A DNA stretch of 64,000 bases from contig NZ_FNEJ01000007.1 of assembly GCF_900100085.1 (NCBI RefSeq), positions 62,001-126,000 on the forward strand, read 5' to 3'. The position numbers and the translations under genes are program-made. Every line of letters starts with the position of its first letter. Position 1 is the first letter of the stretch. The notes below the pieces were generated by a model. The model did not search any database. It worked only from the letters and a program-made list of their open reading frames with translations, and was not told where the DNA came from. The stretch is from Salipiger marinus (GTDB lineage Bacteria; Pseudomonadota; Alphaproteobacteria; Rhodobacterales; Rhodobacteraceae). Of the stretch, positions 28,356-37,189 are shown in pieces.

Positions 28356-29135
28356 TCAGTCAAGTTGGGCAAGAAACTGCGCGATGGCGCGGGCGGCGGC
28401 CTGCCGGTGCGCCTGTGGATCGGCGGCCTTGTCGGGCAGGGGCGCCAGCGTCGCGCGCGGCAGGCGGCGGGCCAGATCCTCGGCCAGCGCGGCGGGGTGG
28501 ATCAGGTCGCGCGGCGCACACAGCACGAGGGCGGGCAGGTCCAGCGCCGCAATCTGCGCCCCGGTCAGGCCGGGATCATCCGCCGCCAGCGCGGCCAGAA
28601 CCTGGGCAAATTCCGCAGCATCGGGCCGGGTGAAATAGCCGCGCAGCGAGGCGAGATTGTCCGGAGAGGCGGCCATGTCGCGGGCAAGCCTGCTGTCCTC
28701 GAACCCCTGCCCGGCAAGCAGAAGCCGCGCCGCCTCGGCCACGGGCGCCATGTTCGCCGCCATGGGGCCCACGCCCCATGCCGGACGCAGCAGGATCAGC
28801 CCGCGCACCCGCCCCGGATCCGCCACCGCCAGCCGCAGCGCCAGCGCCGCGCCCATCGACACGCCGCCCAGCACCAGCGGCGCCCGCGCCTCGCGCGCCA
28901 GCAGCGCCTCAAGATCGGCGGCGAACTGCGCGAAACCCCAGCCGCCTAGGCCCTTGGGCGAGGGGCCATGGCCGCGGCAGTCCAGCGTCAGCCGGGTGGC
29001 GGGCAGGCTGTCGGGCCAGAGCGCCGCCACCTGCCCCGCATCGCCGCCCAGCCCGTGCTGGACCAGCGCCAGCGGGCCGGATCCGGCGCGGTGCACGGCC
29101 AGCGGCAGGCCATCGCGGCAAAGCGGCGCGGTCAT
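28356..29135 (-). CDS. Alpha/beta hydrolase
   Basis: A 259-residue alpha/beta-hydrolase fold protein. Oxyanion-side LVQHGLGGDAGQ, nucleophile elbow GGVSMGAAL (GxSxG), and LVLCAPRDLIHPAALA near the catalytic Asp. The third catalytic residue is probably the histidine in the C-terminal third (QAHRQAAAR), not certain. The start at 29135 overlaps the preceding TIM-barrel gene (ATGA). No signal peptide, so cytoplasmic. In a sugar operon it may cleave an ester or lactone on the imported substrate. Confidence 0.82.
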   Translation of the reverse strand: MTAPLCRDGLPLAVHRAGSGPLALVQHGLGGDAGQVAALWPDSLPATRLTLDCRGHGPSPKGLGGWGFAQFAADLEALLAREARAPLVLGGVSMGAALALRLAVADPGRVRGLILLRPAWGVGPMAANMAPVAEAARLLLAGQGFEDSRLARDMAASPDNLASLRGYFTRPDAAEFAQVLAALAADDPGLTGAQIAALDLPALVLCAPRDLIHPAALAEDLARRLPRATLAPLPDKAADPQAHRQAAARAIAQFLAQLD

Positions 29136-29953
29136 GCCAGCCACGCGGTCAGGCGCCGCGCGGTCTGCGCCACCTCGGCCTCGGCGATGCCATGGGTGAC
29201 CAGCGCGCCGTCATAGCCTGCCGCCGCAAGGCGCCGCACAAAATCCGGAAAATCCACCGCACCATCGCCGGGCGGCACCACGCGGCCCTCGGGCGTGCGG
29301 TCCTTGGCATGGGCAAGGCCCAGCATCGGCGCGGACTCGTCCACCGCGCGGGCCACGATCTCGCGCACCTCGGCGGGGGAGCCGTGGTCAAAAAGATTGG
29401 CGGGATCAAGGATGAGGCGCAGCCGGTCGGTGCCCAGATCCTGCGCGAGCCGCAGCGCGTCCCCGACGCTGCGGACCACATTCGCCTGCTCCGGCTCGAT
29501 CCCCAGCACCACGCCCGCGTCTTCGGCCATCTCGGCCAGCTCAGCCATGGCGGCGCGCATGTCGCCCCATGCCTCGGGGGTGGTGTTGTCGGGATGGGGC
29601 GCCCATTGATCGGCGGCATTGCGACTGCCGGTGCAGAGCGTCACCATCGGAATGCCCGCCGCCGCCGCGCAGCCGATCACGCCGCGCAGCCGGGTCACGC
29701 CGGACTGGCGGGTGGCCGGATCGGGATGGGCCAGATTGCAGGTGCCCGAGAGCGCGGGCAGCGCCACGGCACAGGCCGTGGCCGCCGCACGGAGGGAGCC
29801 TGACACGCCCTCGGGCACCACCTCGGGCACCGGGTCCAGCCCGGCGCAGGCGAGGTTGAACTGCGCGGCGGCAAAGCCTGCCGCGCGCACCTGCATCAGC
29901 ACGGTGTGCGGATCGTGTCCGGCAAAGGTCTTGGCAAAGATCCCCGCCTGCAT
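29132..29953 (-). CDS. Sugar phosphate isomerase/epimerase (xylose-isomerase-like TIM barrel)
   Basis: A TIM-barrel protein of about 273 residues of the AP-endonuclease-2/xylose-isomerase-like superfamily. Metal ligands fit VVLGIEPEQANVV (Glu), LRLILDPANLFDHG (Asp) and LAHAKDR (His). Start ATG at 29953 forms a TGATG overlap with the Gfo/Idh stop; GTG at 29956 is the alternative. It pairs with a Gfo/Idh/MocA oxidoreductase directly upstream, a combination seen in inositol and 3-keto-sugar pathways. Specific activity unknown. Confidence 0.82.
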   Translation of the reverse strand: MQAGIFAKTFAGHDPHTVLMQVRAAGFAAAQFNLACAGLDPVPEVVPEGVSGSLRAAATACAVALPALSGTCNLAHPDPATRQSGVTRLRGVIGCAAAAGIPMVTLCTGSRNAADQWAPHPDNTTPEAWGDMRAAMAELAEMAEDAGVVLGIEPEQANVVRSVGDALRLAQDLGTDRLRLILDPANLFDHGSPAEVREIVARAVDESAPMLGLAHAKDRTPEGRVVPPGDGAVDFPDFVRRLAAAGYDGALVTHGIAEAEVAQTARRLTAWLA

Positions 29954-31017
29954 CACACCGCCCCCGTCACATCGGCCAGCGCCACCCGTGCGCCGCCCTG
30001 CCGGACGGAACTGGCAATGGCCACCATGGCGCGGATCGAGGCGATGCCGTCTTCGACGCCTGCGCCGCGCATCGGCGCGCCCTGCAGGATGGTGTCGGCA
30101 AAACCTTCAAGCTGGCGGCGGAAGAAATGCCCGTCGGCGGCCAGCGGCATGCGGGTGGTGGCGTCTTTCTCGTGAAAGATCTGCACTTCGGACGACCGGA
30201 AATACCACGGGTTGAAGGTCTTGGCGAGGATGGAGCCATGTTCGCCATACATCTGGAAGCCCTCGTGCCAGTCCATGCGCACCGCCACCGTCAGGTCGAG
30301 ATGCCCCAGCGCGCCATTGGCGAATTCCGTCTCGACGAACCAGCACCACATCCCCGCCCGTTCCAGCAGGCGCGCGGTGACGGCGGTGATCTCGCCACAC
30401 ATGAACCGCGCGGTGTCCACCAGATGCGACCCATGGGCCAGCATGTAATACTGCCGCTTGTCGGCCTTGGGGTCACCCGCAGGCCTGCGCGCCTGCGCCG
30501 ACAGGATCGGTTTGGGCTGCACGGCATCGGTGTTGGTGTAGCGGTGGGTGCTGTCGCAATACCATGCCTTCAGGGCGATGATCTGGCCCATCTCGTCGCG
30601 CACGAAATCGCGCGCCGCCTCCAGCGCGGGATCAAAGCGTTTCATGTGGCCCACCTGCAGGATCCGGCCACTGGCCCGCACGGCGGCGGCCAGCGCCTCG
30701 CCCTCTTCCACGGTCACGCCGATGGGCTTTTCGCAGAGCACATGTTTGCCCGCCTCCAGCGCGCGCAGGGCGGCGGGCACGTGAAACGCGTCAGAGGTGG
30801 CAATGATCACCGCATCCAGCGCGGGATCGGCCAGCATCTCGTCATAGTCGGCAAAGGCATGGCCCGGCTGGTAGGTGGCGCGCATCCGCTCCAGCAGGTC
30901 GGGGGCGGCATCGCAGATCGCGTGCAGGCGGGCATTGCGCGCCTTCACGCAGGATTCGAAATGCGCGAACTGCGCGATGGGGCCGCAGCCAAGGATCCCG
31001 ACATGAAGCTCGGTCAT
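29953..31017 (-). CDS. Gfo/Idh/MocA-family oxidoreductase
   Basis: A 354-residue NAD(P)-dependent sugar/inositol dehydrogenase. N-terminal Rossmann fold HVGILGCGPIAQFAHF with GxGxxA-type loop, catalytic EKPIGVT lysine at the hinge, and a C-terminal alpha/beta substrate domain with HGSHLVDTARFMCGEI. TGATG overlap at both ends. Such enzymes typically oxidise a ring hydroxyl of a sugar, glycoside or cyclitol. Acts with the TIM-barrel proteins on either side (inference). Confidence 0.9.
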   Translation of the reverse strand: MTELHVGILGCGPIAQFAHFESCVKARNARLHAICDAAPDLLERMRATYQPGHAFADYDEMLADPALDAVIIATSDAFHVPAALRALEAGKHVLCEKPIGVTVEEGEALAAAVRASGRILQVGHMKRFDPALEAARDFVRDEMGQIIALKAWYCDSTHRYTNTDAVQPKPILSAQARRPAGDPKADKRQYYMLAHGSHLVDTARFMCGEITAVTARLLERAGMWCWFVETEFANGALGHLDLTVAVRMDWHEGFQMYGEHGSILAKTFNPWYFRSSEVQIFHEKDATTRMPLAADGHFFRRQLEGFADTILQGAPMRGAGVEDGIASIRAMVAIASSVRQGGARVALADVTGAV

Positions 31018-31844
31018 CACAGGCCCTCCGCCGCCAGCATCTGGCGCAGCACGCGGTGATTGGTGGCCACCGCCGCGGCGGGATCGCGGCCCGCCGTCTC
31101 GGATTCCTCCTCCAGCACCAGCCAGCCGGTGAAGTGGGGCGCGCGGGCGGCAAGCCGCGCCACCTCGGCCACGTCAACGACCCCCTGCCCCAGCATCGCC
31201 CAATCACCTGCGGCATCCACGTCCTTGAGGTGGACGTAGCGGATGCGGTCGCGCCAGCGGGTCATCGCCGCCGCCACGCTCTGGCCGCCGCGCAGGATAT
31301 GGCCGGTATCGGGCACCCAGCCGACCCGCGGATCCATCCGGTCAAACAGCGCGGCATAATCGGCCTCGTCAAAGATCAGCGTGTCATGGTGCGAACTCGG
31401 ATGCACCGCCAGCGCCACGCCCTCTGCCGCGGCCGCCTCGAAACAGGCGTCATAGACCTGCGCCGCGATGTCATGCTTTGCCGCGCGCGGGCCGGGGGAC
31501 ATCACCGTGGCCGATCCCATCGAGATCAGCGCGCCTGGAAAGCGCGCCACGAAGCGCGCCGTCTCGCGCATCCGCGCCACATCCGCCGCGACCTGCGACG
31601 CCTCGCAATAGCCGCTGGCGGAGGCTGTGGCATAGGCGACCAGCGTCAGCCCCGCGCGGTCAAGTGCGGCGGCAAATCCGGCGGGATCGTCGATATAGTG
31701 CCCGATCATCTTGTCGGTGATCTCGATCCCCGTATAGCCCGCCGCCGCAATCGCCGCGAGCAGGTCATCCGGCCCGCCGGTCCAGCCCGCCCCGAGCATT
31801 TCCCATGTGAAGGTCTGGCAGCCCAGTCTGAAGTCTTGTCCCAT
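31017..31844 (-). CDS. Sugar phosphate isomerase/epimerase (TIM barrel, IolE-like)
   Basis: A 275-residue TIM-barrel protein. MGQDFRLGCQTFTWEMLGAGW, GYTGIEITDKMIG, AVHPSSHHDT, WVPDTGHILRGG, YVHLKDVD and a C-terminal LVLEEESE give the expected divalent-metal ligand pattern of the IolE/IolH-type group. The start at 31844 has AAGGAAT upstream; the in-frame ATG at 31850 is too close to it. A longer frame running to 32597 is an out-of-frame overlap with the permease gene, not a fusion. Could dehydrate or isomerise a keto-sugar. Confidence 0.85.
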   Translation of the reverse strand: MGQDFRLGCQTFTWEMLGAGWTGGPDDLLAAIAAAGYTGIEITDKMIGHYIDDPAGFAAALDRAGLTLVAYATASASGYCEASQVAADVARMRETARFVARFPGALISMGSATVMSPGPRAAKHDIAAQVYDACFEAAAAEGVALAVHPSSHHDTLIFDEADYAALFDRMDPRVGWVPDTGHILRGGQSVAAAMTRWRDRIRYVHLKDVDAAGDWAMLGQGVVDVAEVARLAARAPHFTGWLVLEEESETAGRDPAAAVATNHRVLRQMLAAEGL

Positions 31845-31846
31845 GA

Positions 31847-32689
31847 TCATTCCTTGATCCCGCCTTGGGTCAGCCCTTCGATGATGTGCCGCTGGAAGAT
31901 CAGCACAAGCAGGATGAGCGGCGCGGTCACGACGGCGGAGGCCGCCGCGATGTCGCCCCAAGGCACGAAGTAAAGATTGGTGAAATTCGCGATCCCGACG
32001 GGGATCGTCTGGTGGTCGATGTTCGAGGTGAAGGCGAGCGCGAACAGGAATTCGTTCCACGCGGTGATGAAGGCCAGCAGCCCGGTGGTCACAAGGCAGG
32101 GCAGCGACATGGGCAGGATGATGAACCAGTAGGTGCCAAGCGCGCCCAGCCCGTCCATCCGCGCCGCCTCGTCGATCTCGCGCGGCAGGGTTTCGAAATA
32201 GCCATACATCACCCATGTGACCAGCGGCAGCACCAGCGCGAGGTAGACCAGCACAAGGGCGGCGTAGGTGTCGAGAAGCTGCAGCGTGGAGGCGAGGATA
32301 TAAAGCGGCCCGACAAGGGTGATCTGCGGAAACATCGACACCGACAGGATCACCAGCAGCAGCCCGTAGCGCCCGCGGATGTTGAGCCGCGACAGCGAGA
32401 ATGCCGCCAGCGAGCCGAAGGCAAGGCAGAGCGCGGTGGTGGACAGCGACACGATCAGCGAATTCAGCACATAGCGGTGCAGCTGCTTTTCGAAGAAGAC
32501 GTTGTAATAATGCTCCCATGTGAAGGGATCGGGGATCAGGGTCGGCGTGCCCGAGGTCAGCGCCTTGTCCAGCTGGAACGAGGTCGCGAACTGCCACACG
32601 AAGGGCGAGGCGGACCAGAGCAGGATCATGAGCGCCGCCAGATACAGCCCGGCGCGGCGCAGCAGGGCGGAAGGGGAAGTCAGGGTCAT
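31847..32689 (-). CDS. Carbohydrate ABC transporter permease (MalG-like)
   Basis: A 280-residue permease with six helices. EAA loop REIDEAARMDGLGALGTYWFIILPMSLP, and the C-terminal IFQRHIIEGLTQGGIKE is typical of this subfamily. The start at 32689 overlaps the stop of the partner permease (ATGA). Works with the adjacent permease, the Tat-type binding protein and the ATPase at 25.6 kb. Confidence 0.92.
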   Translation of the reverse strand: MTLTSPSALLRRAGLYLAALMILLWSASPFVWQFATSFQLDKALTSGTPTLIPDPFTWEHYYNVFFEKQLHRYVLNSLIVSLSTTALCLAFGSLAAFSLSRLNIRGRYGLLLVILSVSMFPQITLVGPLYILASTLQLLDTYAALVLVYLALVLPLVTWVMYGYFETLPREIDEAARMDGLGALGTYWFIILPMSLPCLVTTGLLAFITAWNEFLFALAFTSNIDHQTIPVGIANFTNLYFVPWGDIAAASAVVTAPLILLVLIFQRHIIEGLTQGGIKE

Positions 32690-33621
32690 GTCACCCTCCG
32701 GATCGTGCGCACCAGCCACAGGCACAGGATGCCCGCTAGCACCGCCTCGGTGAGGAACATCGCGGTGGACACGGTGGAGCCATAGCCGAATTCCAGCGTG
32801 GAAAAGAGCTCCTTGTAGGCCAGCGTCGACAGCGTCTCGGTGCTGTCGGCGGGGCCGCCGCCGGTCAGCACATAGACCAGATCGAACACCCGGAACGCGT
32901 CCAGCGCCCGGAACAGCCCCGCGATCAGCAGCGTCGGCATCAGCAGCGGCAGGCGGATCGACCAGAACACCGTCCAGGGCCGCGCCCCGTCCATGCGCGC
33001 CGCCTCGGTCAGGGATTTCGGGATGGTCTGCAGCCCGGTCAGCAGCAGCAGCGCCATGAAGGGCGCGGTTTTCCAGACATCGGCGATGATCAGCGTGGTC
33101 AGCGCGGTGTCGGGATCGCCATACCAGTTCACCTTGGCGTCGATCAGGCCAAGCTGCAGCAGGATCCAGTTCACCACGCCGTTCTGCCCGTCAAAGAGCC
33201 AGCCGAACATCTTGGAGGTGACCACCGTCGGCATCGCCCATGGCACCAGCATCGCCGCGCGCACAAGACCCCGGCAGGGAAAGCGTTCGTACAGCACCAG
33301 CGCCATGCCAAGCCCGATCAGCGTTTCCAGAACCGTGGAGGCGAAGGTGAACCAGACCGTGTGTCCCCATGCGTTCCAGAAGCGGCTGTCGGACAGAAGC
33401 CCCGCGTAATTGTCGAACCCGACAAAATCCGACTGCCGCGTGATGAGCGAGGTGTTGGTGAAGGACAGCCGCAGGCCTTCGAGGATCGGCCAGAAGGCGA
33501 CCGCCCCGATGGCGACAAAGGTCGGCAGCAGCAGCAGCCACGGCCAGACCCAGCGCGGCAGGGCCGGGCCGGGGCGGGCAGACAGGTCTGCCCGCGCCAC
33601 GGAAGATCGCGCCACGCCCAC
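32686..33621 (-). CDS. Carbohydrate ABC transporter permease (MalF-like)
   Basis: A permease of about 311 residues. First helix at WVWPWLLLLPTFVAIGAVAFWP; EAA loop PKSLTEAARMDGARPWTVFWSIRLPLLMPT. The start is uncertain: no ATG lies between the upstream stop (33626) and the first helix, so a GTG near 33621 or 33615 is assumed. Neither has a clear Shine-Dalgarno, and translation probably couples to the binding-protein stop 4 bases away. Family assignment is firm. Confidence 0.88.
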   Translation of the reverse strand: MGVARSSVARADLSARPGPALPRWVWPWLLLLPTFVAIGAVAFWPILEGLRLSFTNTSLITRQSDFVGFDNYAGLLSDSRFWNAWGHTVWFTFASTVLETLIGLGMALVLYERFPCRGLVRAAMLVPWAMPTVVTSKMFGWLFDGQNGVVNWILLQLGLIDAKVNWYGDPDTALTTLIIADVWKTAPFMALLLLTGLQTIPKSLTEAARMDGARPWTVFWSIRLPLLMPTLLIAGLFRALDAFRVFDLVYVLTGGGPADSTETLSTLAYKELFSTLEFGYGSTVSTAMFLTEAVLAGILCLWLVRTIRRVT

Positions 33622-33625
33622 GGGA

Positions 33626-34954
33626 TCAGCCGACAATCTTGTCCAGCTGGTCCGACAGCGCGGCCATTTCCCGCTCGACCTCGCCATTGACCAGAGCCTT
33701 GGACAGGCCCGACTGCAGCGCCAGCGTCACCTTGGCATATTCCGGCGTGACCGGGCGCGGCGTGGCGCCGGTGAAGACCGGGCGCAGCGTCGCCATGAAG
33801 GGCTGCTGTTCGTTCAGATCGGCATCATCGAACAGCGCCGGGCGGCTTGGCCCAAGCCCGAAATTCAGCGCGATGCGCTTCTGCTGCTCGGGCGCCGACA
33901 TCCACGACATGAATTCCCATGCCGCGTCACGCTCCTTGGTGTTGGCGTTGAGCCCCAGCTGGTAGCCGCCAAGGCAGGAGGCGCTTTTGCCGCCCGCAAA
34001 ATGCGGCAGCGGCCCGGCGCCGACCTTGCCCACGATCTCGGAGACCGAGGGATCCTGCGCGATGGGCCAGACATAGGACCAGTTGCGCAGGAACATCGAC
34101 CGCCCCGCCGTGAAGGGCTGGCGCGACGGCTCCTCGTCCCAGCTCAGCACGTCGGCCGGGCTGATCCGCGCGGTGTTGATGGAGTCGTAAAGGAACTGGA
34201 TGGCCTCGATGGCGGCGGGCTCGCCAATGCGGGCGCTGCGCCCGTCTTCCGCAAGGATGCCGCCCTTGTTGGAGGCGATGGCCTCCACCGCGTCGCAGAC
34301 CAGAACCTCCGCCTGCTTGCCCTGCCACAGGAAGCCGAATTCGGTATCGCCCGCCTCCATCGCGGCCTTGCCGATGCGGGCCATCTCGTCCCATGTGGCA
34401 GGCACCGTCTCGCCATACTGGTCCAGCAGATCCTTGCGGTAATACAGCATGCCGGTGTCCATGAACCACGGCAGCGCGGTCAGCTTGCCATCCCATGTGC
34501 AGGCGGCGAGCGTGCCCTCGAAATATTTCGAGGTCATGTCGGCATCGACGAATTCATCCAGCGGCAGCGCCCAACCGGCAGCGGCAAATCCCGCGATCCA
34601 GATCACGTCCTGCGAAAACACGTCCGGCGTGCCGTTGCCCCGCGCCAGCTGCTGCACCAGCCCCTGATAGACCTCGGTCGAGGAACTGGGCGGCGGCAGC
34701 TCGATATAGCGGACCATCACCCGGTCCTGGCTTTCGTTGAAGCTGTCGACCAGATCGCCAAAACTCTCGCTGCCGAAGAACGAGGCGGTGGCAAAGCTGA
34801 TCTCCTTGCGGCCTGCGGCGCGGGCCCGGCCCGGCAGACCCAAGGCTGCGGCCCCCAGACCGGCGGCGCCGGTCGACAGAAAGCTGCGGCGGTCAAATCT
34901 TGTCACATGGGCAGGCCCGGAACGGCCCCCCGACGGCGGGTTCGAAACTGTCAT
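33626..34954 (-). CDS. Extracellular sugar-binding protein with Tat signal (type 1 family)
   Basis: A 442-residue binding protein. The N-terminus carries a twin-arginine signal, DRRSFLSTGAAGLGAAALG, followed by RARA and the mature part KEISFATASFFGSESFGDLVDSFNES. Later ALPWFMDTGMLYYRKDLLDQYGETVPATWDEM is typical of the MalE-like family. GGGAGGAATGAG precedes the ATG at 34954. First gene of the ten-gene operon running to 25620. The Tat signal suggests export after cytoplasmic folding, unusual among the binding proteins of this window, most of which use Sec. Confidence 0.92.
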   Translation of the reverse strand: MTVSNPPSGGRSGPAHVTRFDRRSFLSTGAAGLGAAALGLPGRARAAGRKEISFATASFFGSESFGDLVDSFNESQDRVMVRYIELPPPSSSTEVYQGLVQQLARGNGTPDVFSQDVIWIAGFAAAGWALPLDEFVDADMTSKYFEGTLAACTWDGKLTALPWFMDTGMLYYRKDLLDQYGETVPATWDEMARIGKAAMEAGDTEFGFLWQGKQAEVLVCDAVEAIASNKGGILAEDGRSARIGEPAAIEAIQFLYDSINTARISPADVLSWDEEPSRQPFTAGRSMFLRNWSYVWPIAQDPSVSEIVGKVGAGPLPHFAGGKSASCLGGYQLGLNANTKERDAAWEFMSWMSAPEQQKRIALNFGLGPSRPALFDDADLNEQQPFMATLRPVFTGATPRPVTPEYAKVTLALQSGLSKALVNGEVEREMAALSDQLDKIVG

Positions 34955-35013
34955 CTCATTCCTCCCAAAGCGATGGCCTCCCAACCATCGATTTACTCAC
35001 GTTTCTAAATTTT

Positions 35014-35027
35014 TTGTCGCGCGTCAA
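35014..35027. promoter_or_regulatory. Palindromic operator candidate in divergent promoter region
   Basis: TTGTCGCGCGTCAA is symmetric at 12 of 14 positions with a central CGCG core, as in LacI-family operators. It lies in an AT-rich 145-base gap between the ten-gene operon and the Gfo/Idh-esterase pair, close to both starts. A related CGCGCGTAAA string occurs upstream of the LacI gene. Likely target of the LacI regulator at 37190-38215. Confidence 0.45.
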
Positions 35028-35099
35028 CAAATAAAAATCTACAAGACAAGAAGAGCGCCGCAGATGCGGCAGCAGGTTCTGGCCACGAGGGAGGAAAGC

Positions 35100-36248
35100 T
35101 TGGGTCTGACAGAGCAAAAAGAGCTGCGCATCGGCGTGGTGGGCTGCGGCAACATCTCGGCCATCTACATGAAGAACGCGAGCCTGTTCCGGCGCCTGCG
35201 CATGGTGGCCTGTGCCGATCTGCGGCCAGAGGCGGCAACGCTGCGCGCCAAGGAATTCGGGCTGCGCGAGATGCCGCTAGAGGCGATCTTTGACGCGCCC
35301 GACATTGACCTTATCCTGAACCTGTCGGTGCCCGCCGCGCATCACGAGGTGTCGATGCGCGCGATCCGGTCCGGCAAGCACGTCTTCACCGAAAAGCCGC
35401 TCTGCGCCTCGGCGGCAGAGGCGCGCGCGCTGCTGGATGCGGCGCGGGCGGCGGGGCTTGTGGTCGGGGCGGCGCCCGACACCTTCCTTGGCGCTGCCGG
35501 GCGCCGCGCGCGGCAACTGATCGACAGCGGCGCGCTGGGGCAGGTGGTGACCGGCACCGCCTTCATGTTAGGGCGGGGCATGGAACACTGGCATCCGAAC
35601 CCTGCCTTCTATTACCAGCCCGGCGCGGGGCCCGTGCTGGACATGGGGCCCTATTACCTGACAATGCTGACCTATCTTCTGGGTCCGGTGCGGGCAGTGA
35701 CCGCCGTCACCTCCTTTGGCGCCAAGACCCGGACCATCACCGCGCCGGGGCCGCTGCAGCACAGCACGTTCGAGGCGGGCACCCCCACCACCGCGCTGTC
35801 GCTGCTGGAATTCCGCTCCGGCGCCATCCTCAGCTTCGGCGCCTCGTGGGACGTGTTCCGCCATTCCAGCGCGCCCCTCGAACTGCATGGCACCAGCGGG
35901 TCGCTGCGCCTGCCTGATCCTGACAATTTCGGCGATGTGGTGGCGCTGTCACCGCAGGGCGCGGACTGGGTCGCCCATGCTTCCGAAGGCACGCCCTTTG
36001 GCACCACCAATTACCCGGTGGAGGCGCCGGACCGCGCCAATTACCGCGCGCTGGGTCTGGCCGAGATGGCCGAGGCCATGGAAATGGGCCGCCCGCCACG
36101 TGCCGATGGCGCGCTGGCCTTTCACGTGCTGGAAGTGCTTGAAAGCATCCTGCATTCGGGCGAGACGCGCCGCCGGATCGAGATCACCTCCTGCCCGGAC
36201 CAGCCCGCGCTGCTGGACGAGGCGGCGGCAGAGGGGCTGCTGCGATGA
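35100..36248 (+). CDS. Gfo/Idh/MocA-family oxidoreductase (second copy)
   Basis: A 382-residue NAD(P)-dependent oxidoreductase. Rossmann loop RIGVVGCGNISAIY, the hinge lysine in FTEKPLCAS, and the substrate domain with GPVLDMGPYYLTML, where D, Y and Y are typical active-site positions. The start is taken as TTG at 35100, because GGAGG lies 5 bases upstream (35090-35094); ATG at 35064 is an alternative that would add 12 residues. Divergent from the ten-gene operon and overlapping the esterase gene by ATGA. It is only distantly similar to the oxidoreductase at 29953. Confidence 0.88.
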   Translation: MGLTEQKELRIGVVGCGNISAIYMKNASLFRRLRMVACADLRPEAATLRAKEFGLREMPLEAIFDAPDIDLILNLSVPAAHHEVSMRAIRSGKHVFTEKPLCASAAEARALLDAARAAGLVVGAAPDTFLGAAGRRARQLIDSGALGQVVTGTAFMLGRGMEHWHPNPAFYYQPGAGPVLDMGPYYLTMLTYLLGPVRAVTAVTSFGAKTRTITAPGPLQHSTFEAGTPTTALSLLEFRSGAILSFGASWDVFRHSSAPLELHGTSGSLRLPDPDNFGDVVALSPQGADWVAHASEGTPFGTTNYPVEAPDRANYRALGLAEMAEAMEMGRPPRADGALAFHVLEVLESILHSGETRRRIEITSCPDQPALLDEAAAEGLLR

Positions 36249-37183
36249 GCCGCCCGCCGCTCTCCCCCGGCGCGCGTGCCACGCTGGCCGCGCAGGCGCA
36301 GATGCCAAGCCCGCCCTTCGAGCAGATGTCCGCCCCCGAGGCCCGCGCCAGCTTTGACGCAGGCTGGCCCGCGCTGCAGCTGCCGCCCGATCCGGCGCTG
36401 GCCGAAGGGCCGGTGCCGCTGCTGCTGGCCGACCGTCCCGCGCTCTGCTGGCGCGGCGCCGGGGCGCCCGCCACCGGGGCCCGCGCCATTCTTTATCTGC
36501 ATGGCGGTGGCTGGGTGGTGGGCAGCCCCGCCTCGCATGCCGCGATCTGCCAGCGGCTGGCGGCGGCCTGTGGCGCGGTGGTGATCTGCCCGGACTACCG
36601 TCTGGCGCCCGAACACCCCTTTCCGGCAGCGGCAGAGGATGCCATCGCCTGCCTTGCCGCCCTGCCGCAGGTGGCGGCACAGCTTGGTCTTGCCCCCGAC
36701 CGGATCATCGTGGCCGGGGACAGCGCGGGCGGCAATCTGGCGGCGGTGGCAGCCCTGGCCGCCGCCCGCGATCCCGCGCTGCCGCAGCCCCGGGCGCAGC
36801 TGCTGTTCTATCCCAACACCGATGCGGGCCAGACCCATCTCAGCTATCGCCGCTTTGCCGAAGGGTTTGGCCTGTCCGCGCGCACCATGCGCTGGTTCCG
36901 CGATCACTATGCCCGGCCCGAGGATCATGCCGACTGGCGCCTGTCGCCGCTGCGTGCCGATCCTGCGGGCACCGCTCCGGCCTTTGTCGCCTTGGCCGGG
37001 GCCGACATCCTGCATGACGAGGGCCGCGCCTATGCCGAGGCGCTGACCGCCGCTGGCACCCCGGTCGAAACCCGGCTCTGGGAGGGGCATCTGCACGGCT
37101 TTCTCAGCCATTGCCGCCATGATCCCGCAGCCCTTGAGGCACTGGCCGCAGCGGCGCAGTGGCTTGACCGGCAAGGCATCTGA
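36245..37183 (+). CDS. Alpha/beta hydrolase, hormone-sensitive lipase (family IV) type
   Basis: A 312-residue esterase. Oxyanion motif LYLHGGGWVVG (HGGG), DYRLAPEHPFPAA, nucleophile elbow IVAGDSAGGNLAA (GDSAGG), catalytic Asp in LAGADILHDEG and His in EGHLHGFLSH. All hallmarks of HSL-family esterases are present and no signal peptide is seen, so it acts in the cytoplasm. Coupled to the Gfo/Idh gene. May remove an acetyl or other acyl group from an imported carbohydrate; converges on the LacI gene with 6 bases between. Confidence 0.9.
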   Translation: MSRPPLSPGARATLAAQAQMPSPPFEQMSAPEARASFDAGWPALQLPPDPALAEGPVPLLLADRPALCWRGAGAPATGARAILYLHGGGWVVGSPASHAAICQRLAAACGAVVICPDYRLAPEHPFPAAAEDAIACLAALPQVAAQLGLAPDRIIVAGDSAGGNLAAVAALAAARDPALPQPRAQLLFYPNTDAGQTHLSYRRFAEGFGLSARTMRWFRDHYARPEDHADWRLSPLRADPAGTAPAFVALAGADILHDEGRAYAEALTAAGTPVETRLWEGHLHGFLSHCRHDPAALEALAAAAQWLDRQGI

Positions 37184-37189
37184 CCGCGC

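Noticed and set aside
31017-32597. Apparent 526-residue fusion of a TIM-barrel protein to an upstream segment
   Set aside because: The upstream segment is an out-of-frame reading of the MalG-like permease gene; the real start is at 31844 with its own Shine-Dalgarno.
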